Below, one piece after another: positions 54,182-63,919 of a stretch of DNA of 64,000 bases. Within the stretch, counting starts at the first letter, position 1. Each line of letters starts with the position of its first letter. The notes under the pieces were generated by a model, which was not told the DNA's origin, made no database searches, and was given only the letters and a program-made list of their open reading frames with translations. Where the stretch lies: assembly GCF_006152145.1 (NCBI RefSeq), contig NZ_VDFV01000014.1, forward strand, positions 23,794-87,793, in the 5' to 3' direction. A program made the translations under genes and the position numbers. Source of the stretch: Rubellimicrobium roseum. GTDB lineage: Bacteria > Pseudomonadota > Alphaproteobacteria > Rhodobacterales > Rhodobacteraceae.

Positions 54182-55608
54182 ATGACCGATCCCCGTCCGA
54201 TCCTTCTCTGGTTCCGCCGCGACCTGCGGCTCTCCGACCATCCGGCGCTGCACGAGGCGGCACGGAGCGGGCGGCCGGTGATTCCCGTCTTCCTCTGCGA
54301 TGAGGGCGTGGAGACCTTGGGCGCCGCGCCCAGGATGCGCATCGGAATGGGCGTGGCCGAACTGGCGCGGAGCCTTGAGGCGCTGGGGAGCCGCCTCGTT
54401 CTCCGTCGCGGCCCGGCCCTGGAGGCGCTGCAGGCTCTGGTGGCCGAGACGGGGGCGGGCGCGGTCTGGTGGACGCGGCTCCACGATCCCCTGTCGCGGC
54501 GGCGAGACGACGGTGTGGCGAAGGGCTTGGGTGTCGAGGCGCGGGCCTTCCCCGGCCACCTGCTGCACGAGCCCGAGACGGTCCGTACCGGCGCGGGGGG
54601 GCCTTCAAGGTCTACGGCCCATTTTTCCGGGCACTGCGCGCCCGCGACCCGGGCGAGCCGCTGCCGGCGCCGGGGCGGCTCGCCGGGCCAGAGCGCTGGC
54701 CCGAATCGGACCGTCTGGAGGACTGGCGGCTCGACGCGGCGATGAACCGGGGCGGTCCCATCGTGGCCGCCTGGCAGCACCCGGGTGAGGCGCGGGCGCA
54801 GGCGCGGCTCGACCGCTTCGTGTCCGAGCGGATAGGCGGCTATGCCAAGGCCCGGGACTATCCCGCGCAGGACGGCTCCTCGCGGCTCTCGGAAAACCTG
54901 ACCGTCGGCGAGATCAGCGCACGTGCTTGCTGGCGTTCCGGGATTGCCTCGATGGAGCGCGGCGCGGCGGGAGCGGAGCAGTTCCTCAAGGAATTGGCCT
55001 GGCGCGACTTCGCGCACCATCTCCTGTTCGAATCGCCGGCGTTGGCGACCGATCATTGGCGCCCCGAATGGCGCCTCTTCCCCTGGGCGCAGGAAGCCGA
55101 CTCGTCGATGGTGCGCGCATGGCGGCAGGGACGGACAGGCATCCGGCTGGTGGATGCGGCGATGCGCGAGATGTACGTGACGGGGCGGATGCACAACCGC
55201 GCGCGCATGATTGCGGCATCGCTCCTGACCAAGCACATGCTGACCGACTGGCGGATCGGGCTGAAGTGGTTCGAGGACTGCCTCACCGATTGGGATCCCG
55301 CGTCGAACGCCGTGAACTGGCAGTGGGTGGCGGGGTCCGGCCCCGACGCTTCGCCCTTCTTCCGCATCTTCAGCCCCGAATCGCAGGCGAAATCCTACGA
55401 CGGCAAGGGAGACTACGAGCGCACCTGGATCGCGGAGGGGCACCTCGACCCGCCCGCAACGGCGCTGAGCTACTTCGACGCGATCCCCCGGTCCTGGGCT
55501 CTGTCACCGCGCGACCCTTATCAGCTCCCGGTCCTGGATCTGGCTCTCGCCCGCGAGGCGGCGCTGGCCGCCTTCCGGTCGCGTGCCCGGGCCGTCGGAA
55601 GCGCGTGA
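54182..55608 (+). pseudogene. phr: deoxyribodipyrimidine photolyase, single-base frameshift
   Basis: Light-driven DNA repair of pyrimidine dimers. The gene begins in one frame (LLWFRRDLRLSDHPAL, antenna domain, then FPGHLLHEPETVRTGAGG) and continues in another from FKVYGPFFRALRARD to the C terminus. The second part has the FAD-binding and dimer-binding blocks (RMHNRARMIAASLLTKHML, NWQWVAGSG). The switch lies at a run of seven G followed by CC (54595-54603). Restoring one base gives GGPFKVYGPF, exactly the family sequence, and a normal 475-residue enzyme. So one base is missing, either in the genome or in the assembly. The start has GGAGG. It precedes cfa, as in the Rhodobacter sphaeroides phrA-cfaA pair. 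Confidence 0.85.
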
Positions 55609-55665
55609 CAAATTTCCGTGAAGGCTTACCTTGCGACAGGCTGTCACGAACGGGGTTCCTCGCGA

Positions 55666-56874
55666 ATGATCCTCACCTCGACCGAGGGGCAGGAAAACCT
55701 GCCGCGCTACTTCGCCCAGGTGTTCGCGATCGCGTCCCGCCTGGCGCGGGGACGGCTCGACATTGTGCTGCCGGACGGGCGGCGCTTCCGGGCCGAGGGC
55801 CGGCAGGCCGGCTATGTGGCCGAAATCGTCGTGCACAATCCCGACCTCTTCGCGCGCACCGTACGCGAAGGACATCTGGGCTTCTCGGATGCCTACCTCG
55901 ACGGCTGGTGGTCCACGCCGGATCTCATGGCCTTCATGGACTTCGTCAACGACGACGCCGACGATCTCTACGACGCCTTCCCGGGTGCCTTCTTCGTGAG
56001 GGCCTACGAACGGCTTCGCTTCTGGCTTCAGAGCAACACGAAGACGCAGGCCCGGCGGAACATCAGCCGCCACTATGACCTAGGGAACGATTTCTACCGG
56101 CTCTGGCTCGACGAAACGATGACCTACTCCTCGGCGGTCTTCGACGGCGGCCAGCAGAGCCTGGAGGCCGCGCAGCGGCGCAAGTACGAGCGGATGGTCG
56201 ATGGCATGGGCGCGCAGCCGGGTGACCACGTGCTCGAGATAGGCTGCGGGTGGGGCGGCTTCGCCGAATACGCGGCCCGGGAGCGGGGACTGAGGGTCAC
56301 GGGCCTCACCATTTCCAGGGAACAGCTCGCCTTCGCGCAGGACCGCATGCGGCGGGCGGGGCTCGAGGACAAGGTGACGCTCAAGCTCCAGGACTACCGG
56401 GACGAGGCGGGCCAGTATGACGGCGTAGCCTCGATCGAAATGTTCGAGGCGGTGGGCGAGGCCTACTGGCCCGTCTACTTCGCGACGCTGAAGCGCTGCC
56501 TCAAGCCCGGCCGCAGCGCCACGCTGCAGATCATCACGATTTCCGAGCACCGCTGGGATCTCTACCGCTCTAGCGTCGACTTCATCCAGAAGTACATCTT
56601 TCCGGGCGGCATGCTGCCCAGCCCTAGCGTCTTGCGCGCGGAGGTCGAGAAGGCGGGCCTGCGGGTCCGGGGCTCGACCGAGTTCGGGGAAAGCTACAGC
56701 CGGACCCTGCGCCTGTGGCACGACAGCTTCAACGCCCGCTGGGACGAGGTGGCGCGGCTTGGCTTCGACGACCGGTTCCGGCGGATGTGGAACTTCTACC
56801 TCGCCTCTTGCGCCGGAGCCTTCCATGGCGGTAACTGCGACGTGACGCAGATCACCCTGTCCCGGCCCGCATGA
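55666..56874 (+). CDS. cfa: cyclopropane-fatty-acyl-phospholipid synthase
   Basis: A 402-residue SAM-dependent enzyme that adds a methylene bridge to unsaturated phospholipid chains. The SAM site VLEIGCGWGGFAEYAA and the CFA blocks SRHYDLGNDFYRLWLDETMTYSS and FIQKYIFPGGMLPS are clear. The ATG at 55666 is chosen; the GTG at 55618 would add 16 residues. In R. sphaeroides phrA and cfaA belong to the singlet-oxygen sigma-E response, but I saw no clear sigma-E promoter here. Confidence 0.93.
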   Translation: MILTSTEGQENLPRYFAQVFAIASRLARGRLDIVLPDGRRFRAEGRQAGYVAEIVVHNPDLFARTVREGHLGFSDAYLDGWWSTPDLMAFMDFVNDDADDLYDAFPGAFFVRAYERLRFWLQSNTKTQARRNISRHYDLGNDFYRLWLDETMTYSSAVFDGGQQSLEAAQRRKYERMVDGMGAQPGDHVLEIGCGWGGFAEYAARERGLRVTGLTISREQLAFAQDRMRRAGLEDKVTLKLQDYRDEAGQYDGVASIEMFEAVGEAYWPVYFATLKRCLKPGRSATLQIITISEHRWDLYRSSVDFIQKYIFPGGMLPSPSVLRAEVEKAGLRVRGSTEFGESYSRTLRLWHDSFNARWDEVARLGFDDRFRRMWNFYLASCAGAFHGGNCDVTQITLSRPA

Positions 56875-56895
56875 GCCGCCGCACGCCGAGGGAGC

Positions 56896-57336
56896 ATGCC
56901 GACCGCCGCCAAGCTCGTTGCCGCCGCCCTGTTCGCCGCCCTCGCCTGGTGGGTGTCACAGATGGTCGAGCCGATGTTCCCCGAAGGTACCGACCTCGGT
57001 CGCTTCGCTGAATATAACGGCCTTATCGGTCTTGTGATCGGCTGGCGGGTGGCAGGAGCCCGGGCACGGACCACTTGGCCGAATGCCGTCGCGCACGGGC
57101 TGACTTCGGCCTTCGGCATGACGCTGATGGCGCTGTTCCTGCACAGCACCGCGCTGATGCTGAGCCAGTCATTTCGCAAGGTCTATGAAGGTCCGGTCGA
57201 AGCTGTCGTGGACGTGGTCCGCCTGATGGTCGGCAACGCCCATTTCGTCGTCACCCCCACGATCATGGCGACCCTGGTCGCAGGCGGGATCCTTGGCGGA
57301 CTCGTGACCGAATGGGTGGCCCGGAACTACAGATGA
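56896..57336 (+). CDS. trgA: tellurite-resistance membrane protein TrgA
   Basis: A 146-residue protein with four hydrophobic segments. It has the TrgA start MPTAAKLVAAALFAALAWW and the PTIMATLVAGGILGG end. TrgA was defined with TrgB in R. sphaeroides tellurite resistance; its biochemical role is unknown. Its stop overlaps the trgB start by four bases (ATGA). Confidence 0.85.
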   Translation: MPTAAKLVAAALFAALAWWVSQMVEPMFPEGTDLGRFAEYNGLIGLVIGWRVAGARARTTWPNAVAHGLTSAFGMTLMALFLHSTALMLSQSFRKVYEGPVEAVVDVVRLMVGNAHFVVTPTIMATLVAGGILGGLVTEWVARNYR

Positions 57337-58442
57337 CCACGTTCTTCTTTTACGGCACGCTTCGCCACCGGCCGATGCTGGAACTCCTGTCGGGCGGCAC
57401 TGGCACCGCCCAAGGCCAGGAAGCCGTGCTGCCCGGCCATCGGGTGCTTAGATCCACCGAAGGCGACCTGCCCATCCTGGTCCAGGATCCGGGGGCACAA
57501 ACCAAAGGCACGGTCTGGACGCTGCCGCTCGACGCGCAGGAGCGGCTGGATGCTTATGAACTGCCCTTCGGCTATACCCGTCGCACCGTGACCGTGCGGG
57601 CCGGGGACCAGGACGTGCCGGCCGAGGCCTATTTCCCGCCGTCCTCGCTCGAGGCCGGGGCCGAGGACTGGTCCTTTGAGGGTTGGCTGCGCCATTCGCT
57701 CCCGTTGCCGATGCGCCGCGCCGCCGAGATCGCCGCACATGAGCCGCCTCTTGTGGGTGATTCGCTTCAGGAGCAGGGACCGATGATCGACCACCGCGCG
57801 GCGGCGTCGCTTCGCGCGACGGGAACCCCGACCGCATGGAGGCATCGTGCGTCGCCCGATGATTTCGCGCTGCGCAGGGTGCGGCCCCCCTCGGGCCAGT
57901 TCTTCCGATTCGAAGCGCTGGAAGTCGACCATCGCCGCTTCAACGGCGAACGGTCCGAAGCCCTGCCACGCGAGGTGATGGTGGGGGCGGACGCGGCGCT
58001 GGTGCTGCCCTACGACCCTGCCCGCGACCGCGTGCTGCTGGTCGAGCAGTTCCGCCCAGGCCCGGCCCGACGGGGTGACCCGCAGCCCTGGGTGCTGGAA
58101 CCGGTCGCCGGCCTCGTCGACGCAGGCGAAACGCCGGAGGAGGCCGCGCGGCGCGAGGCCCGTGAAGAGGCGTCTCTGGAACTCACGGAACTCGTGCCGA
58201 TGTTCGCGGGCTATGCCTCGCCAGGAAACGCGACGGATCATTTCTATGCCTATCTCGCGCTCTGCAATCTGCCGGACGACCATGCGACCTCTGGTGGCCT
58301 TGAGGCGGAGCACGAAGATCTCCGGCTGCATCTTGTGCCCTTCGATGAGGCTATGGCGCTGATCGAGACAGGCGAGTCGAATGCCATGCCGCTCATCTCC
58401 ATGCTGCTCTGGCTCCATCGCTGGCGGGCCGGGCGGGGCTAG
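57333..58442 (+). CDS. trgB: TrgB-like protein, GGCT-fold plus Nudix hydrolase
   Basis: A 369-residue two-domain protein. Residues 1-130 resemble gamma-glutamylcyclotransferase (AIG2-like) folds, with FFFYGTLRHRPML. Residues 200-369 are an ADP-ribose-pyrophosphatase-type Nudix hydrolase, with the Nudix box at about 260-282 (GLVDAGE, then REAREEAS). A fusion of glutathione-turnover-like and nucleotide-sugar-hydrolase-like domains would suit a stress-repair role. It is translationally coupled to trgA and followed 82 bases later by cysK. Confidence 0.88.
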   Translation: MTTFFFYGTLRHRPMLELLSGGTGTAQGQEAVLPGHRVLRSTEGDLPILVQDPGAQTKGTVWTLPLDAQERLDAYELPFGYTRRTVTVRAGDQDVPAEAYFPPSSLEAGAEDWSFEGWLRHSLPLPMRRAAEIAAHEPPLVGDSLQEQGPMIDHRAAASLRATGTPTAWRHRASPDDFALRRVRPPSGQFFRFEALEVDHRRFNGERSEALPREVMVGADAALVLPYDPARDRVLLVEQFRPGPARRGDPQPWVLEPVAGLVDAGETPEEAARREAREEASLELTELVPMFAGYASPGNATDHFYAYLALCNLPDDHATSGGLEAEHEDLRLHLVPFDEAMALIETGESNAMPLISMLLWLHRWRAGRG

Positions 58443-58524
58443 GCCGGTCCAAAAGGGGCGGTCGGGGCTCCCTTGAGTTGGCGCCCGCCGCCCCCTAGAC
58501 AGGCGGGGCAACGAGAGGCCCGCC

Positions 58525-59559
58525 ATGTCCCCCATCAAGTCCGACCTTGCCGCCGCCGTGGGCAACACGCCGCTGATCCGCCTTCGCCATGCCTCGGAGA
58601 TGACTGGGTGCGAGATCCTCGGCAAGGCCGAGTTCATGAACCCCGGTCAATCGGTCAAGGATCGCGCCGCTCTCTACATCATTAAGGACGCCGTGGCGCG
58701 TGGCAAGCTGAGGCCGGGCGGGACCATCGTGGAGGGAACGGCCGGCAACACAGGGATCGGCTTGGCGCTCGTCGGCGCCTCCATGGGCTACAAGACGGTG
58801 ATCGTCATTCCCGAGACCCAGAGCCAGGAAAAGAAAGACATGCTTCGTCTGGCAGGGGCCGATCTCGTGCAGGTGCCGGCGGCACCCTACAAGAACCCGA
58901 ACAACTACGTTCGCTACTCCGGACGCCTTGCAGAGGAACTGGCACGAACCCTTCCGCAGGGAGCGATCTGGGCCAACCAGTTCGACAACACGGCCAATCG
59001 GCGGGCCCATGTCGAGGGCACGGGCCCCGAGATCTGGGAGCAGACCGGGGGCAGGGTGGACGGCTTCGTGTGTGCGGTCGGCACCGGCGGGACGCTCGCC
59101 GGGGTGGCCGAGGTGCTCCAGCCCAAGGGCGTGAAGATCGCGCTGGCCGACCCGGAGGGTGCGGCGCTTCACAGCTTCTACACCGAGGGCACCTTCGACA
59201 TGCCGGGCTCATCGATCACCGAAGGAATTGGCCAGAGCCGGATCACGGCCAATCTCGACGGCCTCCAGCCAGATTTCAGTTACCGCATCCCCGATGCCGA
59301 GGCACTGCCGATCGTCTTTGACCTTTTAGAGCACGAAGGGCTGTGCCTGGGGGGGTCGTCCGGGATCAACGTCGCGGGGGCGATCCGCATGGCGCGCGAC
59401 ATGGGCCCTGGGCACACCATCGTGACCATCCTGTGCGATTACGGCACGCGTTACCAATCGAAGCTTTGGAATCCCGACTTTCTCCGCGAGAAGGGACTTC
59501 CGGTCCCAGGTTGGCTAGATCGTGCGCCAGCGTCCATTCCGGGGGTGTTCGAGGATTGA
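58525..59559 (+). CDS. cysK: cysteine synthase A
   Basis: A 344-residue PLP enzyme making cysteine from O-acetylserine and sulfide. The PLP Lys is in NPGQSVKDRAA, the phosphate loop is VGTGGTLAG and the substrate loop is EGTAGNTG. cysK in this setting is known as a tellurite-resistance determinant in R. sphaeroides, probably through thiol supply. Its TGA shares a base with the ATG of the channel gene (TGATG). Confidence 0.95.
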   Translation: MSPIKSDLAAAVGNTPLIRLRHASEMTGCEILGKAEFMNPGQSVKDRAALYIIKDAVARGKLRPGGTIVEGTAGNTGIGLALVGASMGYKTVIVIPETQSQEKKDMLRLAGADLVQVPAAPYKNPNNYVRYSGRLAEELARTLPQGAIWANQFDNTANRRAHVEGTGPEIWEQTGGRVDGFVCAVGTGGTLAGVAEVLQPKGVKIALADPEGAALHSFYTEGTFDMPGSSITEGIGQSRITANLDGLQPDFSYRIPDAEALPIVFDLLEHEGLCLGGSSGINVAGAIRMARDMGPGHTIVTILCDYGTRYQSKLWNPDFLREKGLPVPGWLDRAPASIPGVFED

Positions 59560-61943
59560 TGCGAGCGGGGTGGGTCCTCGCGGCGGCGCTGCTTCTGGGG
59601 CTGGCTGACCCGTCCCGCGCTCAGGAAGCCGAGACGCCGCCCATTCCCGATGCGGAGGAGCCCGCGGGCCCTGAGGTCCTTACCGAGCAGGGAACCCCAG
59701 ACTACGCGGCCTGGGCCGAGACGGCCGCACGCGCCGCAGCCTTATCCGAGTCCGGGCAGGGCTCCAGCTTTGCCCTGACGCGCCTGCGCGAGGAGATCGT
59801 GGGCTGGCGCGAGGTCTTTGCTGCGGCGCAGGCTGCCAACGCCGCCCGCATCGGTACCGTCGAGGCGCAGACCGCCGCCCTTGGACCTGCCCCCGCCGAG
59901 GGTGAGCCCTCTGAGGACGGCCGAGTCGCCGCGAGGCGGACGGCGCTGCTGGCCGAACTCGCGCGCCTGCGGGCGCCCGGGCTCCTCGCGCAAGAGGCTC
60001 ATATCCACGCCGACGGCCTGATCGGCGAGATCGACGCCCTGACCCGCAGCCGGCAGGCAGCCGCGCTCCTGAACCGCGGCACGTCGCCGCTCGATCCCCG
60101 CATTTGGCCCGAGATGGTCGACGCAGTGGGCAGCCGTATCGTGGGGCTGAGCAAGGAAGTCACGACGTCGGTGCGCAGCGCGGCGCGGCGAGCCGTATTC
60201 GCCGCTAACTGGCCCCTGGCGGCAATGCTTCTGGTGATTGGGATGTTTCTCCTGACACGAGGGCGGGGCTGGGTGGTCGCGGCAGGTGCGCGATTCTCAT
60301 CTGTCCGGTCGCGGGGCCGCTTCCGCGGGCCGCACGCGGCCAACATCGTGGATCTGGGTGTCTCGGTCGGCAACGTGCTGCTGCCACTTCTCGGGCTTCA
60401 GGTTCTCGCCTGGGCGATCGGGACAACGGGGCTTTTCGGCACCCGCGCCATGGCCCTAATTCATGCAGTGCCGCTGGCCGGGCTCTGCGTGATGGGCACT
60501 TCGTGGCTGGCAGGTCGCTTCTTCGCTCCGGAGCGGGTGAACCCACCGCCCTTCGACATCGCGCCGTCTATCCGCGATGATCTGGGCCGCTGGCTGCGAC
60601 AAGCTGGCTGGGTCCTTGCGCTCAATGTCGCCGTGCGCGCCTTTCTGGCCGTGGGTGACATCCTGCCCGAAGTAAGGGCGGGTCTGCTCCTGCCGGTGGA
60701 CGTCCTCCTGGCGCTGATCACCTTCCGCTTCGGCCGCTGCCTTGCCGCGACTGGCCTGTCCGCGGACGCCCCGAGTGAGGAAGAGGCAGTCACGTTCCGG
60801 CGCCGGATCCTGACCTTCCTGGGACGGACTATCGTGGTTCTCTCGGTCGTGTCGCCGATCCTGCTGTTGCTGGGGTTTCACCGAGCGGGCGCGGCCCTGC
60901 TTCTGCCGAGCATCGTTACCCTTGGACTCCTGGGATTGCTGATCCTGCTCCAATGGTTAGCCACCGACGTTTATGCGCTGCTCACGCGACGGGAGGATAC
61001 GATCCGGGACGCGCTGTTGCCCGTGCTCGTGGGATTTGCGCTCTTCCTTCTGGCATTGCCCGTGCTCGCGCTGATCTGGGGCGCGCGGACCGAGGACCTG
61101 GCCGAAGCCTGGACGCGATTCCTCGGCGGATTCACGATCGGTGAAACTCAGCTTTCCCCGGGGCAGTTCGTCACCTTCGGGGCGGTCTTCGGGATCGGTT
61201 GGTTCCTCACCCGGCTTCTGCAGGCGATGCTGCGGTCCACCGTCCTGCCCAAGACCCGAATTGATCCGGGGGCGCAGAACGCCATCGTATCTGGGCTGGG
61301 CTACCTAGGGCTGACCTTGGCGGCGCTCCTCGCGGTGACGCTGGCGGGCCTGAACCTGTCCAACCTCGCCATCGTCGCCGGTGCCCTTTCGGTCGGCATC
61401 GGCTTCGGCCTTCAGAACATCGTGCAGAACTTCGTGTCAGGCATTATCCTTCTGATCGAGAGACCTTTCAATGAGGGCGACTGGATCGAGGTCGGACCGC
61501 GGATGGGTTACGTGCGCGACATCTCCGTACGCTCCACGCGGATCGAAACCTTTGATCGGACCGATGTGATCGTCCCCAATGCCGACCTGGTTTCTGGGCA
61601 GGTGGTGAACTGGACCCGCGGCAACCTCGTGGGGCGCATCATCCTGCCGGTCTCGGTGGGCTACGGCACCGATGTGGATCAGGTGACCCGCATCCTGCGC
61701 CAAGTGGCCGAGGCGAATCCGATGGTGCTTCTGTCGCCACCGCCGGCGGTGGTACTGGCGGGCTTCGGGCCGGACATTCTCAACTTCGAAATCCGAGCAA
61801 TCATCCGCGACGTCAACTTCGGCACCACGACCCGAAGTGAGATCAACCAAGCGATCGCTAGGCGATTCCTAGAGGCCGGGATCCATACGGCTTCGCCTCC
61901 TGCGCCGCCGCCGCCCGCTCCGCCTAAGGCGGTGCCGGCCTGA
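59559..61943 (+). CDS. large MscS-family mechanosensitive channel with DUF3772 domain
   Basis: A 794-residue inner-membrane channel that opens on osmotic downshift. It has a signal peptide (about 1-22, DPSRAQEAE), a periplasmic DUF3772-like helical region (about 45-200), roughly ten transmembrane helices, then the MscS core with GLQNIVQNFVSGIILLIERP and NEGDWIEVG near 615-650. A cytoplasmic beta/alpha domain and a Pro/Ala tail follow. Length places it with the large MscK/YbdG-like members. It is translationally coupled to cysK. Confidence 0.92.
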   Translation: MRAGWVLAAALLLGLADPSRAQEAETPPIPDAEEPAGPEVLTEQGTPDYAAWAETAARAAALSESGQGSSFALTRLREEIVGWREVFAAAQAANAARIGTVEAQTAALGPAPAEGEPSEDGRVAARRTALLAELARLRAPGLLAQEAHIHADGLIGEIDALTRSRQAAALLNRGTSPLDPRIWPEMVDAVGSRIVGLSKEVTTSVRSAARRAVFAANWPLAAMLLVIGMFLLTRGRGWVVAAGARFSSVRSRGRFRGPHAANIVDLGVSVGNVLLPLLGLQVLAWAIGTTGLFGTRAMALIHAVPLAGLCVMGTSWLAGRFFAPERVNPPPFDIAPSIRDDLGRWLRQAGWVLALNVAVRAFLAVGDILPEVRAGLLLPVDVLLALITFRFGRCLAATGLSADAPSEEEAVTFRRRILTFLGRTIVVLSVVSPILLLLGFHRAGAALLLPSIVTLGLLGLLILLQWLATDVYALLTRREDTIRDALLPVLVGFALFLLALPVLALIWGARTEDLAEAWTRFLGGFTIGETQLSPGQFVTFGAVFGIGWFLTRLLQAMLRSTVLPKTRIDPGAQNAIVSGLGYLGLTLAALLAVTLAGLNLSNLAIVAGALSVGIGFGLQNIVQNFVSGIILLIERPFNEGDWIEVGPRMGYVRDISVRSTRIETFDRTDVIVPNADLVSGQVVNWTRGNLVGRIILPVSVGYGTDVDQVTRILRQVAEANPMVLLSPPPAVVLAGFGPDILNFEIRAIIRDVNFGTTTRSEINQAIARRFLEAGIHTASPPAPPPPAPPKAVPA

Positions 61944-62688
61944 TGCAGGGGCCCGGGGCCAAGGATCAACCTTGCACGAGGGATGCGTTCAGCTCTGACG
62001 AGCAGCCGGATCGGGTGCGAAGATCAAGATTATCTCGGCCGACAGGATCGTTTCCCCTGTCCGGGATGCGATTGAGGAACCCGAGCTTGCTCGACAGACA
62101 AAGCAACGGCGTTCCGTGCAGAAGCGTGGATCATAGGACTGATATCCTTTCTGAATCACCGCATATCCATCTTGGCACACCGATGCCGGTAGAGGCAGTC
62201 ACATCATCAGAACCGCTTACGGACACGTAGATGTGCGATTTTCGGCCGTTCCTTCCAAGCCCGTTAGGACCGGGCGCGCGTAGATGACCGACGCGTGCTC
62301 AGCAGGGCCATCTTCCAGAACTGTGACAGCCTGAACTGGCGTGACGTGCCCGCCGATACTCCTCTACAGACTGTGATTCCGCTGGAGTTGCATGGGCGAG
62401 TTTGTGCCGGTGCTGATCCTTCGAACGCCCGAGGACAGCGGGCCGACACTCTCGATCGACGCTACCCTTCTAAAGCCACACCGAACGGCCAGTAGTCTGA
62501 GAAGAAAAAGAGTTCCGGTAGCAAAGGCGACCGCCACTTGTATTGTCCGAAGGTGCGCCACTGTAGATGAGTTGCCGCTGCTTGTCGCCTCCGTGACAGG
62601 TCCACGCGCAAGTGCGGGCGGCAGAAGTCGTTGACGGGGCTCTTCATTCAGACCTAACGTGCCGTGATGACACTACGGCAGGTGCGCC
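61944..62688. other. 745-base low-GC gap, no convincing gene
   Basis: Composition changes at about 61.95 kb. Open frames on both strands are short and have no recognisable family or start signal. One 45-codon stretch (61999-62133, reading GAKIKIISADRIVSPVRDAI) looks protein-like but has no start and ends in TAG, so it may be a coding remnant. The last 60 bases include the likely ribosome-binding site (AGGT) of the acyltransferase. Confidence 0.5.
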
Positions 62689-63813
62689 TTGTTTTCGTTC
62701 ACTGGTTTGCTCGTCCCGAAGTCAGCACCTGCTTCTCGCACGCCTGACTACTACCCCGCCCTCAACGGCTTGCGAGCCATCGCCGTTCTCGGTGTGGTCT
62801 TCACCCATTACTTTCCTCAAGAATATTGGCCGTTCGGCGTCCACTGGGGAAGCTACAGAGTACGGCTATTCTTCGTGATCAGCGGGTTCCTGATCACCCA
62901 TTTGATCATGAGGGAGATCGGGTCCAAGACCACGCGGTCCTTCGACTTCTCAAGGTTCATGTGGAAGCGCCAGGCTCGCCTGTTCCCGGGCCTACTGGCA
63001 TTTCTCGCGATCTGTCTGCTTCTGGACATCGATGGGCTACGCGAGACCTTCGGCTGGCATCTGCTCTATCTGAGCAACTTTCTTTTCACCGTTAAGCACG
63101 CTTGGGGAGGAACTGCGAGCCATCTCTGGTCGCTGGCAGTAGAGGTGCAGTTTTATATCATCTGGCCGCTGCTGATCCTGCTCGTTCGGCCTAATCGGCT
63201 GCCACTGCTTTTCGTCGGTGTTGTGGTAATCGGTCCCTTGTTCCGCTATCTGTGGTGGGCTGTCGGGCCGGGAGAGTTCGGCGCCTGGGTCCTGCCTCCG
63301 AGCTGCTTCGACTCCCTCGGGGTCGGCGCTCTCGTATCCCTGTCGAGCCGCAACTCATGGCGTCATCGCCTGGGCTGGATATCGGCAGCATTCGTGGGAG
63401 CGGCGCTGTTCTTCCTGCCGCCGACATTCTTCACGATGACGGCCGATCTGAAGATTACAGGGGCATCGCTCATCTTCGGTTGGTTGGTCTATGCCTGCGC
63501 GGGAGGCCACCCGCTGCCCTACCTGAAGGCACTGCTGTCGCTGCCGGTGCTCCAGTATCTTGGTCTGATCTCATATGGTATCTATCTGTATCATACCCTT
63601 GTGGCGAAGATCTTCGAGCGCCTCTTCGGTGAAGTCTTCAGCTTCGAGATCGATCGTGTGATCTGGGTCATGCTGACCATCGGTTTCGCAACTATGTCGT
63701 ATTACTGGTGGGAAGCACCCGCCAACCGCCACCTCCGCAGCCTTCTCTCTCCGTCCCCGAGGAGAGATTCCCAACTCGCTATGCTTTCCGGGAAAGAGGG
63801 GGAACCGACCTGA
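62689..63813 (+). CDS. acyltransferase 3 family membrane protein (OafA-like)
   Basis: A 374-residue inner-membrane O-acyltransferase with about ten helices that modifies surface glycans. Family features: NGLRAIAVLGVVFTHYFP with the catalytic His, VRLFFVISGFLIT, the RQARLFPGLLAFL motif and HLWSLAVEVQFYIIWPLL. The start is a TTG with AGGT five bases upstream; it is not certain. A soluble SGNH domain is absent. GC content is lower than in neighbouring genes, a sign of transfer. Confidence 0.85.
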   Translation: MFSFTGLLVPKSAPASRTPDYYPALNGLRAIAVLGVVFTHYFPQEYWPFGVHWGSYRVRLFFVISGFLITHLIMREIGSKTTRSFDFSRFMWKRQARLFPGLLAFLAICLLLDIDGLRETFGWHLLYLSNFLFTVKHAWGGTASHLWSLAVEVQFYIIWPLLILLVRPNRLPLLFVGVVVIGPLFRYLWWAVGPGEFGAWVLPPSCFDSLGVGALVSLSSRNSWRHRLGWISAAFVGAALFFLPPTFFTMTADLKITGASLIFGWLVYACAGGHPLPYLKALLSLPVLQYLGLISYGIYLYHTLVAKIFERLFGEVFSFEIDRVIWVMLTIGFATMSYYWWEAPANRHLRSLLSPSPRRDSQLAMLSGKEGEPT

Positions 63814-63842
63814 GCAAGGGGTCGATCTGGTAGTTCTTGTCG

Positions 63843-63857
63843 GTTCTCCTTGAGAAC
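63843..63857 (+). terminator. small hairpin after the acyltransferase gene
   Basis: GTTCTC-CTT-GAGAAC, a perfect 6-3-6 stem about 30 bases after the stop. No T-run follows directly, but CCTTTTTCC occurs 17 bases later. Confidence 0.4.
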
Positions 63858-63919
63858 GCCCGGTGAAACTAGCCTTTTTCCGGCAGTCCTCTATCGATTG
63901 GAAAATCAATCCATGAATC

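Noticed and set aside
62392..62634. 80-codon frame in the low-GC gap
   Set aside because: No start signal, no domain and composition like random sequence; kept only as part of the gene-free stretch.
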